This document shows, in pieces, positions 16,597 to 25,371 of a stretch of DNA of 64,000 nucleotides. Location: positions 3,116 through 67,115 of the forward strand of contig NZ_VTEX01000001.1 in NCBI RefSeq assembly GCF_008180865.1. The letters run 5' to 3'. This DNA comes from Rossellomorea aquimaris (GTDB taxonomy: Bacteria > Bacillota > Bacilli > Bacillales > Bacillaceae_B). Under the pieces are notes generated by a model. That model had not been told where the DNA came from. It saw only the letters and a list, made by a program, of their open reading frames with translations, and did not search any database. The first letter of the stretch is position 1. The number at the start of each line of letters is the position of its first letter. The position numbers and the translations under genes are program-made.

Positions 16597-17346
16597 ATGA
16601 ACGAAACCATTGAAACGATTCTTAAGCATCGATCCATTCGTCATTTCAAGAATGAGCCATTAACAGAGGAGCAAATCCGGACAATTGTCTCGAGTGCCCA
16701 GGCTGCGAGTACGTCGAGTTATATTCAAGCATATACAATCATCGGAGTGAAGGATCGTGCTAAAAAGAAGAAGTTGGCGGAACTTGCCGGTCCACAATCA
16801 TATGTAGAGGAAAACGGTCATTTCTTTGTATTCTGTGCCGATTTGTACCGCCACGAGAAAATAGGAGAATGGGAAAATGCAGATGTCATCCCAACACTTG
16901 AAAGCACGGAGAAGTTCATGGTAGCTTTAATTGACGCTTCACTAGCGGCTCAAAATGCGTCCATTGCCGCAGAATCGATGGGATTGGGCATTTGCTATAT
17001 TGGAGGAATCCGAAATGATCTGGAATCAGTGAGTGAACTGCTGGAGCTTCCTGATCGGGTCATTCCTTTATTCGGGCTGGCAGTCGGTTTACCTGAAGGC
17101 AGTTCTGATGTGAAGCCGAGGTTGCCATTGGAAGCCATTTATCATGAGGATTCATACCAACGTGATGAAGGGTCCATGAAAGAGGAACTTGATCGTTATG
17201 ACGAAACCATCTCTTCCTATTATCAGGCACGAACGGCCGGCAAACGATCGGATCGATGGACGGAGCAGATGGCCAACATGCTTTCAGGGAAGAAGCGCCT
17301 GTATATGAAGGAATTTATAGAGAAGAAGGGATTCAATAAAAGGTAG
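16597..17346 (+). CDS. nfrA: NADPH-dependent FMN reductase/nitroreductase NfrA
   Basis: Flavin oxidoreductase of 249 residues, same length as B. subtilis NfrA1. It reduces FMN, nitro compounds and quinones with NADPH. FMN-contact motifs are HRSIRHFKNEP at the N terminus, AASTSSYIQAY, and GLGICYIGGIRND; the NfrA-type C-terminal extension with YQARTAGKRSDRWTEQM is present. A TATACT -10 lies about 35 bp upstream and GAAGGAGAGG precedes the ATG. Family members are Spx-controlled in B. subtilis; no operator was identified here. Confidence 0.93.
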   Translation: MNETIETILKHRSIRHFKNEPLTEEQIRTIVSSAQAASTSSYIQAYTIIGVKDRAKKKKLAELAGPQSYVEENGHFFVFCADLYRHEKIGEWENADVIPTLESTEKFMVALIDASLAAQNASIAAESMGLGICYIGGIRNDLESVSELLELPDRVIPLFGLAVGLPEGSSDVKPRLPLEAIYHEDSYQRDEGSMKEELDRYDETISSYYQARTAGKRSDRWTEQMANMLSGKKRLYMKEFIEKKGFNKR

Positions 17347-17375
17347 ATCTCTATAGTCCAGATAAAGAAACTTAG

Positions 17376-17412
17376 AAAAAGCCCGAAAGGATCAAATCCT
17401 TTCGGGCTTTTT
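17376..17412. terminator. Bidirectional terminator between nfrA and the LysR gene
   Basis: AAAAAGCCCGAAAGGAT / ATCCTTTCGGGCTTTTT with a CAA loop serves both converging genes. Confidence 0.92.
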
Positions 17413-17413
17413 C

Positions 17414-18310
17414 CTAATCCATCTCCAAAAGCTCAATTTGAAAGTGTTCTGTGACTAACCGGATAAACTCCCTCGTTGTCTTAGGCAGATAGAAGTCTTT
17501 TTTCCATACGATTCCGTAGCTTGCGTTGTTCATGTTCTCAATTTCCACCAGTTGAACCTCTTTATGCTTAAATACTTGCAAAGCACTATGGGGAACGATG
17601 GAGGAAGCGAATCCTTGTTCTACAAGGTTGGCAAGGAGGACTGTATCCGAACATTCTGCCTTTACATTTGGAGTCAACCCGATTGAAATAAATGACTGGA
17701 CAATCATTTCGTACAAGCCCAAGCTTTGTGTACTGGGAAGGATTAATGGCTGATGAACAATATCCTCTAATGTAATCGTGTCAATACTTGAAGTCGGAAC
17801 ACTCGTAATGTAGTAAAATGGCTCATCTTGGAGGACCACCTTCACCATATTGTCTGCTGAAAAAGGCATTCGGATCAGTGCAGCATCAATCTCCCGTAAT
17901 TCTAAAAGATGAATGAGCTGTGAGGATTCATTTTGATGAATATTATAGGTGATGTTCGGGTATTTCTTTTCATACTTTGCTAAAATATGTGGCAAATCAA
18001 TGTCAGATAATGTATTTACACCAATCCTCAGCTTGCCTTTTTCTCCTGAGCCAATTTCTTTCACTTCTGCCTCTGCAGCCTCCAGCAGCTTGATCATCTG
18101 ATAAGCGTGCTGATAAAGGGCTTTACCAGCCTCTGTAATCACCAGTTTTCTCCCTTTCCGGTAAAACAGGCTCACACCGAGATTCTCTTCCATCGTGCGC
18201 AGCTGCTGACTTAGGGGTGGCTGAGACATATGTAGTCGTTTTGCTGCAGCAAGTATTGTTTTTTCTTCCACAATTGTCATGAAGTAGCGCAGTTGTTTAA
18301 GGTCCAGCAT
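17414..18310 (-). CDS. LysR family transcriptional regulator
   Basis: 298 residues. The N-terminal winged HTH (MLDLKQLRYFMTIVEEKTI, then AAAKRLHMSQPPLSQQLRTM) is textbook LysR, followed by a periplasmic-binding-like effector domain (about 90-298). ATG 18310 lies after AGAGGTGAT; a GTG three codons upstream overlaps that site. It is divergent from the ankyrin lipoprotein/NCS2 permease pair, with only about 105 bp between starts, so it most likely regulates them, possibly in response to the permease substrate. Confidence 0.92.
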   Translation of the reverse strand: MLDLKQLRYFMTIVEEKTILAAAKRLHMSQPPLSQQLRTMEENLGVSLFYRKGRKLVITEAGKALYQHAYQMIKLLEAAEAEVKEIGSGEKGKLRIGVNTLSDIDLPHILAKYEKKYPNITYNIHQNESSQLIHLLELREIDAALIRMPFSADNMVKVVLQDEPFYYITSVPTSSIDTITLEDIVHQPLILPSTQSLGLYEMIVQSFISIGLTPNVKAECSDTVLLANLVEQGFASSIVPHSALQVFKHKEVQLVEIENMNNASYGIVWKKDFYLPKTTREFIRLVTEHFQIELLEMD

Positions 18311-18415
18311 AGAAATCACCTCTCTTATACAATAAATATATAATAATACAATTTAATAGATATTATTCATATATATCAAGACGTGATATCCTAAAAGTTG
18401 TTAGTGGGAGTGAAA

Positions 18416-19087
18416 ATGAAAAAAATGCTCATGGCTATCTTTATCAGCACTCTGGCGGGATGTTCGTTCAATGCTCAAGAGGAGGAAAAAGAAGTGATTT
18501 TCACCTATATAAAAGAAGGATATATTGAAGAAGTCGAAACGTTAATTGATGAAGGTGCCGATATTAATCAACAGGATGCCCTCGGTAGGACGCCTGTAAT
18601 GCTTGCGACGTATCAAAATAACCCGGATATGGTTCGTTTGCTTATTGATAAGGGAGCTGATATTCATTTAAAGGATGAATTAAAAAACAATCCCTTTCTG
18701 TATGCTGGTGCAGAAGGAATGAATGACATTCTGCTTCTCACGATCGAAGCAGGAGCAGATCCTGCTTTAGTAAATCGATATGGCGGAACCGCGCTTATTC
18801 CAGCTGCGGAAAAAGGCCACGGTGAGACCGTCAAACTTCTATTGGAAAAAACAAACGTCGATATCAATCATGTAAATGACCTTGGCTGGACAGCCTTGAT
18901 GAAAGCCATTGTATTGAGTGATGGAGGAAAGGTGCATCAAGAGATTATTGCCACATTAATCGAGTATGGTGCCGATGTAACGATACCTGATCAGGAAGGA
19001 AAATCACCAATTGAGCATGCCAGGGAAAGAGGTTTTGTTGAAATTGAGAAGATGCTGCTTAAAGCCGGAGCGGTTAAAGTATCATGA
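18416..19087 (+). CDS. Ankyrin-repeat lipoprotein
   Basis: 223 residues. A lipoprotein signal (MKKMLMAIFISTLAGC, lipid Cys at 16) is followed by five ankyrin repeats, recognisable by GADINQQDALGRTPVMLA, GADIHLKDELKNNPFLYA, GADPALVNRYGGTALIPA, VDINHVNDLGWTALMKA and GADVTIPDQEGKSPIEHA. The protein would therefore sit on the outer face of the membrane and bind a protein partner. ATG 18416 has GGGAG 5 nt upstream; a TTG at 18398 lacks one. Its stop overlaps the permease start (ATGA), which implies coupled translation and suggests the two proteins act together. Confidence 0.9.
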   Translation: MKKMLMAIFISTLAGCSFNAQEEEKEVIFTYIKEGYIEEVETLIDEGADINQQDALGRTPVMLATYQNNPDMVRLLIDKGADIHLKDELKNNPFLYAGAEGMNDILLLTIEAGADPALVNRYGGTALIPAAEKGHGETVKLLLEKTNVDINHVNDLGWTALMKAIVLSDGGKVHQEIIATLIEYGADVTIPDQEGKSPIEHARERGFVEIEKMLLKAGAVKVS

Positions 19088-20373
19088 AATACAAAGGGCA
19101 GTCCGTAAGAATAACCCTGCAAAGCTTTCAATGGCTCATGTTTTTGATCGGAACGTCGATTGCTCTTCCGATTGTAATTGGTAGTGTGTTTGGATTAAGT
19201 GAGACCGAGATATCAGGGTTAATGCAAAGAACGCTTTTCCTGGTTGCTCTCGGCTCCATTCTTCAGAAAGTAATTGGACATTCCCTTCCGATTATTGAAG
19301 GACCGGCTGGATCCTGGGTAAGTGTCTTTGTTATTTTGGCTGGCTTTTCTAAGCAAATTGGCCTGTCGGTTGAAGAATCACTATCACTTGGTATGGGCTC
19401 ACTTGCTTTAGCAGGATGTATACTGATCCTCATGGGATTAGTGAAAAACAAATCATTTTACGAAAGAGTATTTCCACCTTTAGTTTCAGGTGTTTTTTTG
19501 TTTCTTCTAGCTATTCAGCTTAGTGGCATCTTTTTTAAAGGGATGATCGTACAAGAAGAAGGAAGCGTTGATTGGGAACTGACGATGCTTGCCATTTTCG
19601 TTTTTGTCTTTATTGTGATTCTGTCAATTAAAGCAAAAGGATGGGGAAAGCAGTTTTCACTCTTAATCGGTATCATTGCTGGCTGGGGTGTGTTCGCCCT
19701 GTTCGGTGGTGCTTCCAACCCTATTGGACAGAGGGATCTTAGTGGCGTAGCTTTCCCAGAACTCTTTTCATGGGGACCACCTGCAATCAATGGTAATATC
19801 ATCACTGCGACTATTCTGTTTTCTTTTACGCTGATTCTAAACAATATTGCAGCCATTGATTCGATGTATGAGGTATTTGATGGAAAGAAAATCAATAAAC
19901 AAGACAGTATAAGAAGAGGCTTTGTCATCGGAGGAATCAATCATTGGTTATCGTCCATTTTTTCTGCTCTTGCTATTGTGCCCTTGCCGGTTACATCAGG
20001 TTTCGTACAAACGACGAAACAAAGAAACGGTCTTCCATTTCTTATAGCAGCAGGCAGTTTATTACTTATATCCTTCATGCCACAAGTGGTGCATGTAGTG
20101 TCCACTTTGCCTGTAGCCGTCGCGAGTGCAGCACTGCTTTCGACAATTGTGAATATGTTTATCATTTCATTAAAAAAGATTACTTCTAATAAGTTGAATC
20201 AAAGGGAGTTATCAATCATTAGTATTTCACTTTTGGGCGGCACAAGTCTCTTCTTTCAATCTCCGGATCTTTTCGAAGATCTTCCGAGTTCGCTTCAAAT
20301 TGTAATGAGTAATGGTTTGATCGTCGGGACAGTTGTGGTGATTGGTCTTAATTTAATATGGCGCAATAACTAA
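19084..20373 (+). CDS. NCS2 family purine/pyrimidine (uracil-xanthine type) permease
   Basis: 429-residue membrane transporter with about 12-14 hydrophobic segments. NCS2 hallmarks are IIEGPAGSWVSVF (the first signature half-helix), FSFTLILNNIAAIDSM and the IRRGFVIGGINHWLSS segment in the region of the substrate-binding acidic residue. It resembles B. subtilis YwdJ-type putative permeases more than the classic UraA or PbuX; the substrate is open. ATGA overlap with the upstream lipoprotein gene. Confidence 0.85.
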   Translation: MKYKGQSVRITLQSFQWLMFLIGTSIALPIVIGSVFGLSETEISGLMQRTLFLVALGSILQKVIGHSLPIIEGPAGSWVSVFVILAGFSKQIGLSVEESLSLGMGSLALAGCILILMGLVKNKSFYERVFPPLVSGVFLFLLAIQLSGIFFKGMIVQEEGSVDWELTMLAIFVFVFIVILSIKAKGWGKQFSLLIGIIAGWGVFALFGGASNPIGQRDLSGVAFPELFSWGPPAINGNIITATILFSFTLILNNIAAIDSMYEVFDGKKINKQDSIRRGFVIGGINHWLSSIFSALAIVPLPVTSGFVQTTKQRNGLPFLIAAGSLLLISFMPQVVHVVSTLPVAVASAALLSTIVNMFIISLKKITSNKLNQRELSIISISLLGGTSLFFQSPDLFEDLPSSLQIVMSNGLIVGTVVVIGLNLIWRNN

Positions 20374-20400
20374 AAAAACTGGCCAAGGCCAGTTTTTTTA
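20372..20400. terminator. Bidirectional terminator
   Basis: AAAAAAACTGGCC / GGCCAGTTTTTTT with an AA loop, between the permease and the convergent small gene. Confidence 0.92.
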
Positions 20401-20409
20401 GTTTATGAA

Positions 20410-20499
20410 TTAGTTGGAGCCGGGTTTATCATTATATCCAGCAGTGAAAATCGCTACTAAGAACGCTAAAGATACACCTATAATCATTATAGTACCCAT
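20410..20499 (-). CDS. 29-residue single-span membrane peptide
   Basis: Reads MGTIMIIGVSLAFLVAIFTA followed by GYNDKPGSN: one hydrophobic helix and a short polar tail. Support for it being real: GGGAGG 8 nt before the ATG, a complete promoter upstream (20543-20571), and a terminator right after the stop. Not recognised as a named family. Such peptides often are small subunits of membrane complexes, but nothing here shows a partner. Confidence 0.7.
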   Translation of the reverse strand: MGTIMIIGVSLAFLVAIFTAGYNDKPGSN

Positions 20500-20542
20500 G
20501 TTTGGTAACCTCCCAGTTTCACTTATTCCACAGTCTGTCTTT

Positions 20543-20571
20543 AGTATAGCCTATTTTTTATTTGATGTGAA
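20543..20571 (-). promoter_or_regulatory. Promoter of the 29-residue membrane peptide
   Basis: On the minus strand TTCACA (20571-20566), 17-bp spacer, TATACT (20548-20543); predicted leader about 35-40 nt. Confidence 0.6.
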
Positions 20572-20772
20572 TGAAATCGTTTAATTTTTTGTTGATCTGT
20601 GAGAGCTTGGCTGATTGATAATGAAACCATTATTTTTCGAAAGTCTCATTCTGCTGTTTATAGTGAATACTGAACCTTTGTCTGTAATAAATATATCTTG
20701 TTAACATGTTCAGGTGAACAAGCGCATAGAGTATATTAATCGTCTCTCATTAAGCGACAGGGGGAGGTCCTT

Positions 20773-22668
20773 ATGGATATTTTAAAAAAAATCGAACATT
20801 ATCGAGAAGAAGAAGAGAAACTGAAATGGGAAGGGACGTTTGCTCAGTATTTAGACCTGCTGAAAGAGAAGCCTTGGGTTGGGCAATCCGCTCATTCAAG
20901 AGTCTTTAATATGATTAAGGATGCCGGAGTTGAAGAGGTCGAGGGGAAAAGAAAGTATAAATTCTTCAGCAATCAATTATTTGGCTTAGAAGAGGCGCTG
21001 GAAAGACTCGTTGAAGAATACTTTCATCCTGCTGCGAAGCGATTGGATGTCAGAAAGAGAATCTTGTTACTGATGGGGCCAGTCAGTGGAGGGAAATCAA
21101 CCCTTGTTTCCATGCTGAAACGCGGGCTGGAACAATATTCCCGGACTGAAAGAGGAGGCGTCTTTTCAATCAAAGGCTGCCCGATGCACGAAGATCCATT
21201 GCATCTGATTCCTCAACATTTGCGTGAAGATTTTTACAACGAATATGGCATTCGCATTGAAGGAAATCTCTCTCCGTTAAATACTATGCGCTTGGAGAAG
21301 GAATATCATGGCCGCATAGAAGACGTTCAGGTCGAAAGAGTCTTTTTCTCTGAAGATAAACGTGTCGGAATCGGTACGTTCAGTCCATCAGATCCAAAGT
21401 CACAGGATATTGCCGATTTAACAGGAAGTATCGACTTCTCCACGATTGCTGAATTTGGTTCTGAATCAGATCCACGTGCTTACCGATTTGATGGTGAGTT
21501 AAATAAAGCAAACCGTGGATTGATGGAATTCCAGGAAATGCTGAAGTGTGATGAAAAGTTCTTATGGCACTTATTATCCCTTACTCAGGAAGGAAACTTC
21601 AAGGCAGGTCGGTTTGCATTGATTTCGGCTGATGAGCTAATTGTCGCCCATACGAATGAAACTGAGTATCGATCCTTCATTGCAAATAAAAAGAATGAAG
21701 CCTTACACTCACGTATTATCGTCATGCCTGTTCCTTATAACCTGAAGGTCACCCAGGAAGAGAAAATATATGAGAAAATGATCAACGAAAGTGATGTGTC
21801 TAACGTCCACGTGGCACCTCATACGTTACGGGTTGCGGCGATGTTCACCATTTTGACCCGAATGAAAGAACCAAAGCGCGGTGATATTGATTTAATCAAG
21901 AAAATGCGCTTGTACGACGGAGAAAATGTTGAAGGATTTAACTCCGCAGATGTGGATGAAATGAAGAAGGAATATCAGGATGAAGGAATGAGCGGAATCG
22001 ATCCGCGTTATGTCATTAACCGGATCTCGTCTACGATCATTCGAAAAGAAATCCCAACCATTAACGCTTTAGACGTTCTTCGGGCTTTGAAAGAAGGACT
22101 GGATCAACATCCATCAATTACGAATGAACTTCGTGATAAGTATTTGAACTTTATTTCCCTCGCCCGTAAGGAATATGATGACATCGCTAAGAAAGAAGTT
22201 CAGAAAGCATTCGTGTATTCATATGAAGAGTCTGCGAAAACGCTTATGGATAACTATCTTGATAACGTTGAAGCTTACTGCAATAAGGCGAAGCTTCATG
22301 ACCCATTAACCGGTGAAGAAATCAATCCGGATGAAAAGCTGATGCGTTCCATTGAAGAACAAATCGGTATTTCAGAAAATGCGAAGAAAGCATTCCGTGA
22401 AGAAATCCTTATCCGTATCTCTGCATATGCCCGTAAAGGAAAGCGATTTGACTACAATTCACATGATCGCTTGAGAGAAGCCATTCAGAAGAAGCTATTC
22501 GCTGACTTGAAGGACGTCGTGAAAATCACGACATCATCGAAAACGCCAGACGAACAGCAGCTGAAGAAAGTCAACGAAGTGGTTGCCCGCCTCATCGATG
22601 AACATGGCTACAACTCAACATCCGCAAATGAATTACTCCGCTATGTGGGCAGCCTGTTGAATCGTTAA
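20773..22668 (+). CDS. prkA: PrkA AAA+ serine protein kinase-like protein
   Basis: 631 residues, the full PrkA length. The N-terminal AAA+ core has a Walker A GPVSGGKST (102-110) and the GCPMHEDPLHLIP segment; a C-terminal PrkA domain follows. It was first described as a Ser/Thr protein kinase and later reported as an ATP-dependent protease-like factor in sporulation; which activity matters is not decided by sequence. GGGGGAGG precedes the ATG. It is followed by a terminator, two tiny paralogues and yhbH, its usual functional partner. SpoVR, the third member in many genomes, is not in the window. Confidence 0.96.
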   Translation: MDILKKIEHYREEEEKLKWEGTFAQYLDLLKEKPWVGQSAHSRVFNMIKDAGVEEVEGKRKYKFFSNQLFGLEEALERLVEEYFHPAAKRLDVRKRILLLMGPVSGGKSTLVSMLKRGLEQYSRTERGGVFSIKGCPMHEDPLHLIPQHLREDFYNEYGIRIEGNLSPLNTMRLEKEYHGRIEDVQVERVFFSEDKRVGIGTFSPSDPKSQDIADLTGSIDFSTIAEFGSESDPRAYRFDGELNKANRGLMEFQEMLKCDEKFLWHLLSLTQEGNFKAGRFALISADELIVAHTNETEYRSFIANKKNEALHSRIIVMPVPYNLKVTQEEKIYEKMINESDVSNVHVAPHTLRVAAMFTILTRMKEPKRGDIDLIKKMRLYDGENVEGFNSADVDEMKKEYQDEGMSGIDPRYVINRISSTIIRKEIPTINALDVLRALKEGLDQHPSITNELRDKYLNFISLARKEYDDIAKKEVQKAFVYSYEESAKTLMDNYLDNVEAYCNKAKLHDPLTGEEINPDEKLMRSIEEQIGISENAKKAFREEILIRISAYARKGKRFDYNSHDRLREAIQKKLFADLKDVVKITTSSKTPDEQQLKKVNEVVARLIDEHGYNSTSANELLRYVGSLLNR

Positions 22669-22677
22669 TAGAAATGA

Positions 22678-22713
22678 AATCGGGAGATGCTAAATACACC
22701 TCCCGATTTTCTA
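22678..22713 (+). terminator. Terminator after prkA
   Basis: AATCGGGAG / CTCCCGATT stem with an 11-14 nt loop, then TTCT. Confidence 0.75.
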
Positions 22714-22766
22714 TGTGGTTTATTTTTTCTTGTAAGGGGAAAAGTAGTAGCCAAGAGGTGAAAGTT

Positions 22767-22949
22767 ATGAGCAAAAACAAACATGAACTGGATAAAAACT
22801 ATGAACCTGAAAATGGGTCCATGGCATCTGATATGGAAGAAATGGAGCAGCTGGGAAAGCAAATGGACAAGCTAAGAACGAATGAAGAGCTGAAAGAGGA
22901 CAAAAAGCAGCCGGATCCTGTTCAATATAAAGAAAAAGACAAGGGATAG
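22767..22949 (+). CDS. Small acidic hypothetical protein (paralogue A)
   Basis: 60 residues, highly charged, no membrane segment: MSKNKHELDKNYEPENGSMA then SDMEEMEQLGKQMDKLR and a Lys/Glu-rich tail. Begins at ATG 22767 after AGAGGTGAAAG; the same frame is open further upstream, but that part overlaps the prkA terminator. It shares NGSMAS-MEE-LGKQM-KLR and a DPxQY tail with the next gene, so the two are paralogues. Function unknown; position between prkA and yhbH suggests expression in sporulation. Confidence 0.75.
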   Translation: MSKNKHELDKNYEPENGSMASDMEEMEQLGKQMDKLRTNEELKEDKKQPDPVQYKEKDKG

Positions 22950-23027
22950 TTGACAGAAAACTCAGAATATAATAGTCTATAGATAGAGAGCTGGGCCCAT
23001 TATCTTAAATGAAAGTGGGTGGAGAGG

Positions 23028-23201
23028 ATGCCTTCTAAACCTCATCGTCGAGAAGAAGCAGAACCTCTTAACGGAAGTATGGCCTCCAATATGGAGGAAG
23101 TCATTAAGCTAGGGAAGCAGATGGAAAAATTACGTTCCAGTGGCGAATTAAAGATACACAATCGAGTATCAGACCCGGCTCAATATGAAGAAGAAGCTTA
23201 A
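23028..23201 (+). CDS. Small acidic hypothetical protein (paralogue B)
   Basis: 57 residues: MPSKPHRREEAEPLNGSMAS, NMEEVIKLGKQMEKLR, and ending DPAQYEEEA. It is clearly related to the gene at 22767. The ATG at 23028 follows GGGTGGAGAGG closely; a GTG at 23019 is an alternative start. A terminator follows at once. Unknown function. Confidence 0.75.
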   Translation: MPSKPHRREEAEPLNGSMASNMEEVIKLGKQMEKLRSSGELKIHNRVSDPAQYEEEA

Positions 23202-23229
23202 TCAGGTGATTCTGCCTGGTTATTTTTTT
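23200..23229 (+). terminator. Terminator after paralogue B
   Basis: AATCAGG / CCTGGTT stem with 8-nt loop, then A and T8. Confidence 0.8.
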
Positions 23230-23456
23230 TGAGGAAATCGGACATTCACGGACATTATATAACATGTCAGAAAAATAGGCTCGTCCAACCTTAAAAGAAC
23301 GTTTAATTGTCGAAATTATTTGTAAATTTATCAATACTTCTGCATAGGATAGAGTAATCCCCGTTTCACTTCATGGGATATATGCAGTTTAGACAGTCAA
23401 CATAGTGTATGCAGGAGAATGAAGAAATGTGAAAAAACTTTAAGGAGGGGAATAAT

Positions 23457-24626
23457 TTGAGTCAAATGGATAATCATCAGTTTGTCATTTCCAAGGAAGA
23501 TTGGGCCCTCCACCGCAAAGGTCACGATGATCAACAAAGACATCAAGAGAAAGTACAGGATGCGATTCGAAACAACTTACCTGATTTGATTACAGAAGAA
23601 AACATTGTCATGTCAAATGGTCGAGACGTCGTCAAGATCCCGATTCGTTCTTTAGATGAATATAAAATTCGTTATAACTATGATAAGAATAAGCACGTCG
23701 GGCAAGGTGACGGTGAAAGTCAGGTAGGAGACGTCATTGCAAGAGACGGCTCACCGCAGCAACAGGGTCCTGGAAAAGGTCAAGGGGCCGGAGATAAAGC
23801 CGGTGAAGATTACTATGAAGCAGAAGTGTCGATGCTTGAGATTGAAGAAGCCTTATTTAGCCAATTGGAACTTCCGAACCTGAAGAAGAAGGAGCAAGAT
23901 GTTCAAACCGTCGAGCACATTGAATTCAACGATATCCGTAAAACTGGCCTAATGGGGAATATAGATAAAAAGAAGACGATGATGTCTGCCTTTAAGAGGA
24001 ATGCCATGAAAGGAGCACCAAGCTTTCATCCGATATATACCGAAGACTTGAAGTTCAGAACGTGGAATGAAGTATTAAAGCCTGAATCCAAAGCGGTCGT
24101 ATTGGCTATGATGGATACGAGTGGATCCATGGGGGTATGGGAGAAATATATGGCAAGAAGCTTTTTCTTCTGGATGACACGTTTTTTGAGAACAAAATAT
24201 GAAACCGTAGAAATTGAATTCATCGCACATCATACTGAAGCCAAAGTGGTATCAGAAGAACACTTCTTCTCGAAAGGAGAAAGCGGAGGTACCATCTGTT
24301 CATCTGCTTATCGCAAAGCGCTGGAATTAATCGATGGAAAGTACGCTCCGACCCGCTATAATATTTATCCGTTCCATTTCTCTGATGGGGATAACCTGAC
24401 GTCTGATAACGTACGATGCGTGAAGCTTGTAGAAGAATTAATGAAAGTATCCAGCATGTTCGGTTACGGGGAAGTGAACCAATATAACCGCCACTCCACC
24501 TTGATGTCAGCCTACAAAAATATTAAAAACGACGATTTCCGTTATTACATTCTCAAACAAAAAGCCGATGTATTCCATGCCATGAAAAGTTTCTTCCACA
24601 ATGAGCAGGAAAAAGCTTTCGCTTGA
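23457..24626 (+). CDS. yhbH: Sporulation protein YhbH (DUF444, VWA-like)
   Basis: 389 residues of the DUF444/YeaH family. A charged, Gly/Gln-rich N-terminal part ([33 protein letters not shown]) precedes a von Willebrand A-like domain with the MIDAS motif MMDTSGSMG (about residue 220). Family members work with PrkA and SpoVR and are needed for normal sporulation in Bacillus. The TTG start is supported by GGAGGGG 6 nt upstream. About 255 bp before it is gene-free apart from a terminator; the sigma-factor site was not identified. Confidence 0.95.
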   Translation: MSQMDNHQFVISKEDWALHRKGHDDQQRHQEKVQDAIRNNLPDLITEENIVMSNGRDVVKIPIRSLDEYKIRYNYDKNKHVGQGDGESQVGDVIARDGSPQQQGPGKGQGAGDKAGEDYYEAEVSMLEIEEALFSQLELPNLKKKEQDVQTVEHIEFNDIRKTGLMGNIDKKKTMMSAFKRNAMKGAPSFHPIYTEDLKFRTWNEVLKPESKAVVLAMMDTSGSMGVWEKYMARSFFFWMTRFLRTKYETVEIEFIAHHTEAKVVSEEHFFSKGESGGTICSSAYRKALELIDGKYAPTRYNIYPFHFSDGDNLTSDNVRCVKLVEELMKVSSMFGYGEVNQYNRHSTLMSAYKNIKNDDFRYYILKQKADVFHAMKSFFHNEQEKAFA

Positions 24627-24655
24627 GAAAAACCAGCCGATGAGGCTGGTTTTTC
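24626..24655 (+). terminator. Terminator after yhbH
   Basis: GAAAAACCAGCC / GGCTGGTTTTTC with a GATGA loop. Confidence 0.9.
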
Positions 24656-24767
24656 ACTGTCAACTACTTATCTACTTACATATGAAAATATTAGGTTATT
24701 CTGTTTGCATAGTGCTAGAATATAGAGAGGTACTTTAAAAAACATTCTATAAGCGGTGAGGTTTATC

Positions 24768-25259
24768 ATGACAGATGAAAAGCAACAAATTCAACAACTA
24801 AAGAATGAAATTAAAGAATTAAAAGAACACCTGAGTCAATCAGAACAGCTGATTATGGATATTTCAGCACCTATTATCCCCTCCATCGTCCCTGAAACCA
24901 TCTTGATCCCCATAACCGGCAGACTTAGCCCGGAACGTTTTGAAAGGATCATTTCCAAGATATTAGACGTCTCGTACGGTGGAGATATCAACACAATCAT
25001 TGTAGATTTCTCAGCCATATCAGAGAAAGAAATCGGTGAAATGGACATTTTCGGCACTTATATCCATAACATGGCGAAGGCAATTGGATTAATGGGAATC
25101 GAAACCCTATTTGTCGGATTTACACCTGCCCTTACTCAAGTGATGATCAATTCAGGAGTGAGAGAGCTTAAAGGGATTAAAAGCTTCCTCACATTCCGGA
25201 CAGCTTTGCAATATTTGATGAGCGAAAAGGAAATTACATTTCAGAAGATAAATGAGTAA
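24768..25259 (+). CDS. STAS-domain protein, RsbR/RsbS-like
   Basis: 163 residues: a short N-terminal coiled coil (QQIQQLKNEIKELKEHLSQS) followed by a STAS domain (about 45-150) beginning with the PIIPSIVPETILIPITGRL segment shared with RsbR co-antagonists. It lacks the globin-like N-terminal domain of RsbRA. Likely a component or modulator of the stressosome that controls sigma-B (inference). ATG 24768 follows GGTGAGG; a GTG four codons upstream overlaps that site. Single gene with its own terminator. Confidence 0.82.
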   Translation: MTDEKQQIQQLKNEIKELKEHLSQSEQLIMDISAPIIPSIVPETILIPITGRLSPERFERIISKILDVSYGGDINTIIVDFSAISEKEIGEMDIFGTYIHNMAKAIGLMGIETLFVGFTPALTQVMINSGVRELKGIKSFLTFRTALQYLMSEKEITFQKINE

Positions 25260-25291
25260 AAGAACCAGCCTATTCGGTTGGTTCTTTTTAT
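25258..25291 (+). terminator. Terminator after the STAS gene
   Basis: AAAAGAACCAGCC / GGTTGGTTCTTTTT with a TATTC loop. Confidence 0.88.
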
Positions 25292-25371
25292 TTATAAGCA
25301 AACAACCTTCATGTTTGTTCTGGGATAGGGGAAACTATCCCTATCAGACTCAAAAAGGATTTGAATAGTTC

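Noticed and set aside
22674..22766. N-terminal extension of the 60-residue protein
   Set aside because: The extension overlaps the prkA terminator and lacks a ribosome site; ATG 22767 has a good one.
23419..23460. 13-codon leader frame overlapping the yhbH TTG start
   Set aside because: Its only ribosome site is one base from the ATG; no attenuator structure is visible. Left as chance.
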